64,000 bases of DNA from Bacteroidales bacterium (GTDB lineage: Bacteria > Bacteroidota > Bacteroidia > Bacteroidales > P3). Below, in pieces: positions 61,020 through 64,000 of the stretch. The notes under the pieces were generated by a model. It saw nothing but the letters and a program-made list of their open reading frames with translations. It made no database searches and was not told where the DNA came from. Both the position numbers and the translations under genes were made by a program. The DNA lies in contig JAGCZH010000016.1 of the NCBI GenBank assembly GCA_017960475.1, forward strand, positions 1 through 64,000, written 5' to 3'. Each line of letters begins with the position of its first letter. Within the stretch, counting starts at the first letter, position 1.

Positions 61020-62363
61020 TTACCAACTCATGGCATTGCCAACATAATTGCGCGGAGTGATATCGTGGAGACGTTTTTTCACTTCGTCGTCAACGTAGAG
61101 ACCATCGATGAAAGCGGAAATGGTGTCGGCGGTGACCTTCTCGTTGGTGCGAGTCAGTTGTTTGAGCGCCTCATATGGGTTAGGATAGTTGACGCTGCGA
61201 AGAACCGTTTGTATAGCCTCGGCTGTGACGGCCCAGTTGTCCTCGAGGTCGGAGAGCAACTTAGACTCATTGAGAAGAAGTTTGCCGAAGCCCTTCTTGA
61301 GCGACTGCAGAGCCACCAAGGTATGAGCCAACGGAATGCCCAGGTTGCGGATTACCGTCGAATCGGTCAAATCACGCTGCATACGAGAGATGGGGAGTTT
61401 CATGGCAAGGTGCGAGAAGATGGCGTCGGCAAGACCCAAGTTGCCCTCCGCATTCTCAAAATCGATAGGGTTAACCTTATGTGGCATCGCGGAGCTTCCC
61501 ACTTCGCCGCTTTTGATTTTCTGACGGAAGTAGTTCATGGAGATGTAAGTCCAAATGTCGCGGCAAAGGTCGATAAGGATAGTGTTGACGCGACGCATGG
61601 CATCCATGTATGCGGCAAGGTTGTCGTAGTTCTCAATCTGTGTGGTGAAGAGCTGACGCTGCAACCCTAACCTCTCTTTCAGAAAAGCATTGGCGAAGGC
61701 AACCCAGTCGTGGTCGGGATAAGCCACAGTATGGGCGTTGAAATTGCCCGTCGCACCTCCGAACTTGCCACCAAAAGGCAACTCGTCAAGATGCTTCATC
61801 TGTTCACGAAGACGGTAGGAGAAGACTTTAATCTCTTTGCCCAAAGCCGTGGGAGAAGCTGGCTGTCCATGAGTATGGGCAAGCATGGGGATGGTGCGCC
61901 ATTCCTCGGCCATCTGGTCTATTATTGAGACAATCTCCTCCAAAGCGGGAAGCATAACATCGACATGGGCCTCGTGGAGCATCATGGGGAATGCGGTATT
62001 GTTGATATCCTGCGATGTCAAACCAAAATGCACCATCTCGCGAGGCAGCGTACAGTTCATGGCATCGAGGCGTTCCTTGATAAAATACTCCACAGCCTTT
62101 ACATCATGGTTGGTGGTCTGCTCTATCTCTTTGACACGATGAGCCGATTCAAGACTCCAGTCCTGGTATATGGCGCGTAGAGAAGCCTCTTCGGGAAGAG
62201 CTCCATTGTCACGACGCAATTCTTTGATGATTGCGATAAAATATTCTATCTCCACTCTGACACGGTAGCGAATCAATGCCGATTCCGAGAAATAGTCGGC
62301 CAGTTTCTCGCATTTACCACGATAACGGCCATCTATAGGTGATATAGCTTCTAAAACGTTCAT
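61020..62363 (-). CDS. purB: Adenylosuccinate lyase
   Basis: PurB acts twice in purine synthesis, releasing fumarate from SAICAR and adenylosuccinate. The 447-residue product has the N-terminal LEAISPIDGRYRGKCEKLAD, THGQPASPTALGKE, the signature SSAMPHKVNPIDFENAEGN and TDSTVIRNLGIPLAH, typical of the longer PurB subfamily. It lies 15 bases upstream of the ABC exporter on the same strand. Confidence 0.97.
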   Translation of the reverse strand: MNVLEAISPIDGRYRGKCEKLADYFSESALIRYRVRVEIEYFIAIIKELRRDNGALPEEASLRAIYQDWSLESAHRVKEIEQTTNHDVKAVEYFIKERLDAMNCTLPREMVHFGLTSQDINNTAFPMMLHEAHVDVMLPALEEIVSIIDQMAEEWRTIPMLAHTHGQPASPTALGKEIKVFSYRLREQMKHLDELPFGGKFGGATGNFNAHTVAYPDHDWVAFANAFLKERLGLQRQLFTTQIENYDNLAAYMDAMRRVNTILIDLCRDIWTYISMNYFRQKIKSGEVGSSAMPHKVNPIDFENAEGNLGLADAIFSHLAMKLPISRMQRDLTDSTVIRNLGIPLAHTLVALQSLKKGFGKLLLNESKLLSDLEDNWAVTAEAIQTVLRSVNYPNPYEALKQLTRTNEKVTADTISAFIDGLYVDDEVKKRLHDITPRNYVGNAMSW

Positions 62364-62413
62364 TATATAAAGGTTTGATAGTTATTTAATTGGATTAAAA
62401 GTCATGAGAAAAC

Positions 62414-63199
62414 TCAGTCTGTCACAGCCAAATTCTTATTTTCAAATTCGGTGGTTTCAAGAAGTTTTATGATTTTCTTGTTAGAGGATGCATGTCGCAA
62501 AGCCAAGGAATACTCAACATTATGCATGTCGGAGCCCAGAAACTCCACCCAACCGTTCTCAATGAATTCGAAAGCCTTGCGCTGAGCTACCTCACCGTAA
62601 AAACCATCAAGCGACAGCACATTGCACTGGAAAAAGACACCCTGCTCTTTAAGTTGCTCCAATTCTTTGCTGTGGCTGTCGTAGTAAGGATAGCGCTCGG
62701 GGTGGGCAAGAATGACGTCATAACCTTCCATAAGGCGGTTAAAGATATGCTCATCGATACCCATACGTTTGTGATGAAGAGAGGTCTCGACAAGCAGAAG
62801 TCCTTTTTCGGCTCCACGTTTGGGGTCTGCGAAATGATAGGTAAGTAAGTTGCCGTGATCAACATGGCCCTGGAAACCATCGTCAAGATTGTATTCCCCT
62901 GTACATTCCATCATGCGAGGCAAATCCCTGTCGCCTTTATTGGCTTCCACCTCATCACGGAAGTGGGAGTAGCGCTCCAGTATCTCCTCCTCTACATTGG
63001 GGAAACGAGGGAAGCTGAAATGTGGTGTTATTTTTATCTGCTGGTATCCCACCGCCTTCATGGCCTCCATGACCTCAAGAGACTCTTCAAGCGATTTGCT
63101 TCCATCGTCGACCAAAGGGAGCAAATGACAATGCATATCAGTCACTAATGGAGCAAAAGTGGGAAGAGTTTTCTGTTTCCTTTTGAAAAAACCAAACAT
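62414..63199 (-). CDS. PHP-type protein-tyrosine phosphatase (CpsB/YwqE-like)
   Basis: The 261-residue product has the PHP metal-binding motifs TDMHCHLLPLVDDGSKSLEE, ITPHFSF, LVETSLHHKRMG, ILAHPERY and LGSDMHNVEY. Manganese-dependent CpsB-type phosphatases dephosphorylate the tyrosine kinases that control capsule or exopolysaccharide export. No kinase or capsule cluster is in the window, so its partner lies elsewhere. It stands between murA and purB. Confidence 0.9.
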   Translation of the reverse strand: MFGFFKRKQKTLPTFAPLVTDMHCHLLPLVDDGSKSLEESLEVMEAMKAVGYQQIKITPHFSFPRFPNVEEEILERYSHFRDEVEANKGDRDLPRMMECTGEYNLDDGFQGHVDHGNLLTYHFADPKRGAEKGLLLVETSLHHKRMGIDEHIFNRLMEGYDVILAHPERYPYYDSHSKELEQLKEQGVFFQCNVLSLDGFYGEVAQRKAFEFIENGWVEFLGSDMHNVEYSLALRHASSNKKIIKLLETTEFENKNLAVTD

Positions 63200-63235
63200 T
63201 TTGATTTTGTATTATTGTGAAAAATTCGTCTGAAT

Positions 63236-64000
63236 TTAATCTATTCTCTTTATTCTGGCGCCTAACGAATTGAGTCGTTCGTCGATATGTTCGTAACCTC
63301 TGTCAATCTGCTCAATATTGTCGATATGGCTCACCCCTTGCGCAGCCATAGCGGCAATGAGAAGGGCTACACCGGCGCGGATATCAGGTGAAGTCATGTG
63401 CATTCCTTTGAGAGGATGTTCGCGTGCCAACCCTATGACGGTGGCGCGGTGAGGGTCGCAGAGAATAATCTGGGCACCCATGTCTATCAGTTTGTCGACA
63501 AAGAAAAGACGGCTCTCGAACATCTTCTGGTGTATCAGGACACTTCCACGAGCCTGGATAGCTGTGACAAGGGCGATACTTATGAGGTCGGGAGTGAATC
63601 CTGGCCATGGAGCGTCGGAGATAGTAAGAATTGATCCATCCATGAAACGGTCAATCTCATATATTTCTTTGGCGGGAATGTAGAGGTCGTTGCCACGTTG
63701 CCAGATCTCGATGCCAAGGCGACGGAAAATCTGAGGTATGAGACCCAAATGCTCGAGTTCCACACCTCCTATGGTGATGTCGCTTTGAGTCATTGCCGCC
63801 ATACCGATGAAGCTGCCAACCTCAATCATGTCGGGGAGCAGACAATGGTGGGTGCCGCCAAGGCGGTCGACCCCTTCTATTGTCAACCGGTTGCTTCTGA
63901 CACCCGAAATATGGGCACCCATGCGGTTAAGCATTTCACAGAGCTGATATATGTATGGTTCGCAAGCGGCATTCATTATCGTAGTGGTACCCTTGGCCAT
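63236..64000 (-). CDS. murA: UDP-N-acetylglucosamine 1-carboxyvinyltransferase, C-terminal part
   Basis: MurA adds enolpyruvate to UDP-GlcNAc, the first committed step of peptidoglycan synthesis. The frame is open through the right window edge, so only the C-terminal 254 residues or so of about 430 are seen: GTTTIMNAACEPYIYQL, PDMIEVGSFIGMAAM, PWPGFTPDLISIALV, KMFESRLFFVDKLIDMGAQI and PDIRAGVALLIAAMAAQG. The catalytic Cys loop would lie outside the window. Confidence 0.94.
   Translation of the reverse strand: MAKGTTTIMNAACEPYIYQLCEMLNRMGAHISGVRSNRLTIEGVDRLGGTHHCLLPDMIEVGSFIGMAAMTQSDITIGGVELEHLGLIPQIFRRLGIEIWQRGNDLYIPAKEIYEIDRFMDGSILTISDAPWPGFTPDLISIALVTAIQARGSVLIHQKMFESRLFFVDKLIDMGAQIILCDPHRATVIGLAREHPLKGMHMTSPDIRAGVALLIAAMAAQGVSHIDNIEQIDRGYEHIDERLNSLGARIKRID

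Overview
This window looks like a chromosome segment of a member of the order Bacteroidales (phylum Bacteroidota). Evidence: TTTG-(19-22)-TAnnTTTG promoters recur upstream of genes and almost no gene has a Shine-Dalgarno sequence; there are many lipobox lipoproteins; and phylum-typical genes are present (GldH, LptE, a DUF2723/GT117 membrane protein, C69 dipeptidases, a CHU_C/type B T9SS sorting domain, SDR-type threonine dehydrogenase). I cannot fix the family from this sequence.

Left part (1-30 kb) is mostly core. It holds a 5'-complete, 3'-truncated secreted protein, elongation factor P, a glutaminyl-cyclase-like lipoprotein and a degenerate Rieske lipoprotein. ClpX and a PBP2-RodA elongasome pair follow. 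Next come tRNA-Ala(CGC), two paralogous C69 dipeptidases, and a reverse-strand block holB - ricT-like - gldH - PBP1A - rlmN. Then come a GT117 protein with LptE and a small protein, a BacNav-like ion channel, and threonine catabolism (kbl and tdh separated by an HdeD-like gene). A WG-repeat lipoprotein ends this part.

At 30-31.7 kb a preQ1-I riboswitch sits just before queC-queD-queE (queuosine precursor synthesis). Immediately after queE an accessory island runs to tRNA-Ala(GGC) at 44.4 kb. It contains a frameshifted HTH relic, a Fic protein with an 11-bp out-of-frame tandem repeat, and the tail of a DUF2075-like gene. A 1560-aa exonuclease-RecQ-UvrD fusion protein follows, then a NUDIX hydrolase, a decayed AbiEi/nucleotidyltransferase toxin-antitoxin pair, and a WG-like/CxxCxGxG zinc protein. 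Fragments of a restriction-modification locus joined to a beta-lactamase-like tail, an unknown ORF and a tyrosine integrase next to the tRNA complete it. This is a defence-island graveyard with one large intact enzyme, the best candidate here for an undescribed system.

Right part (44.5-64 kb) is again core: a PrsW-like protease, an Fe-S protein, a radical SAM protein, a BtuCD/FecCD-type ABC importer and purD. A TPP-riboswitch operon follows (TonB receptor - PnuT-like transporter - thiamine pyrophosphokinase). The remainder is an arginase-fold protein lacking metal ligands, nadK, a T9SS-sorted protein overlapping an ABC exporter, purB, a PHP-type phosphatase and the C-terminal part of murA at the window edge.
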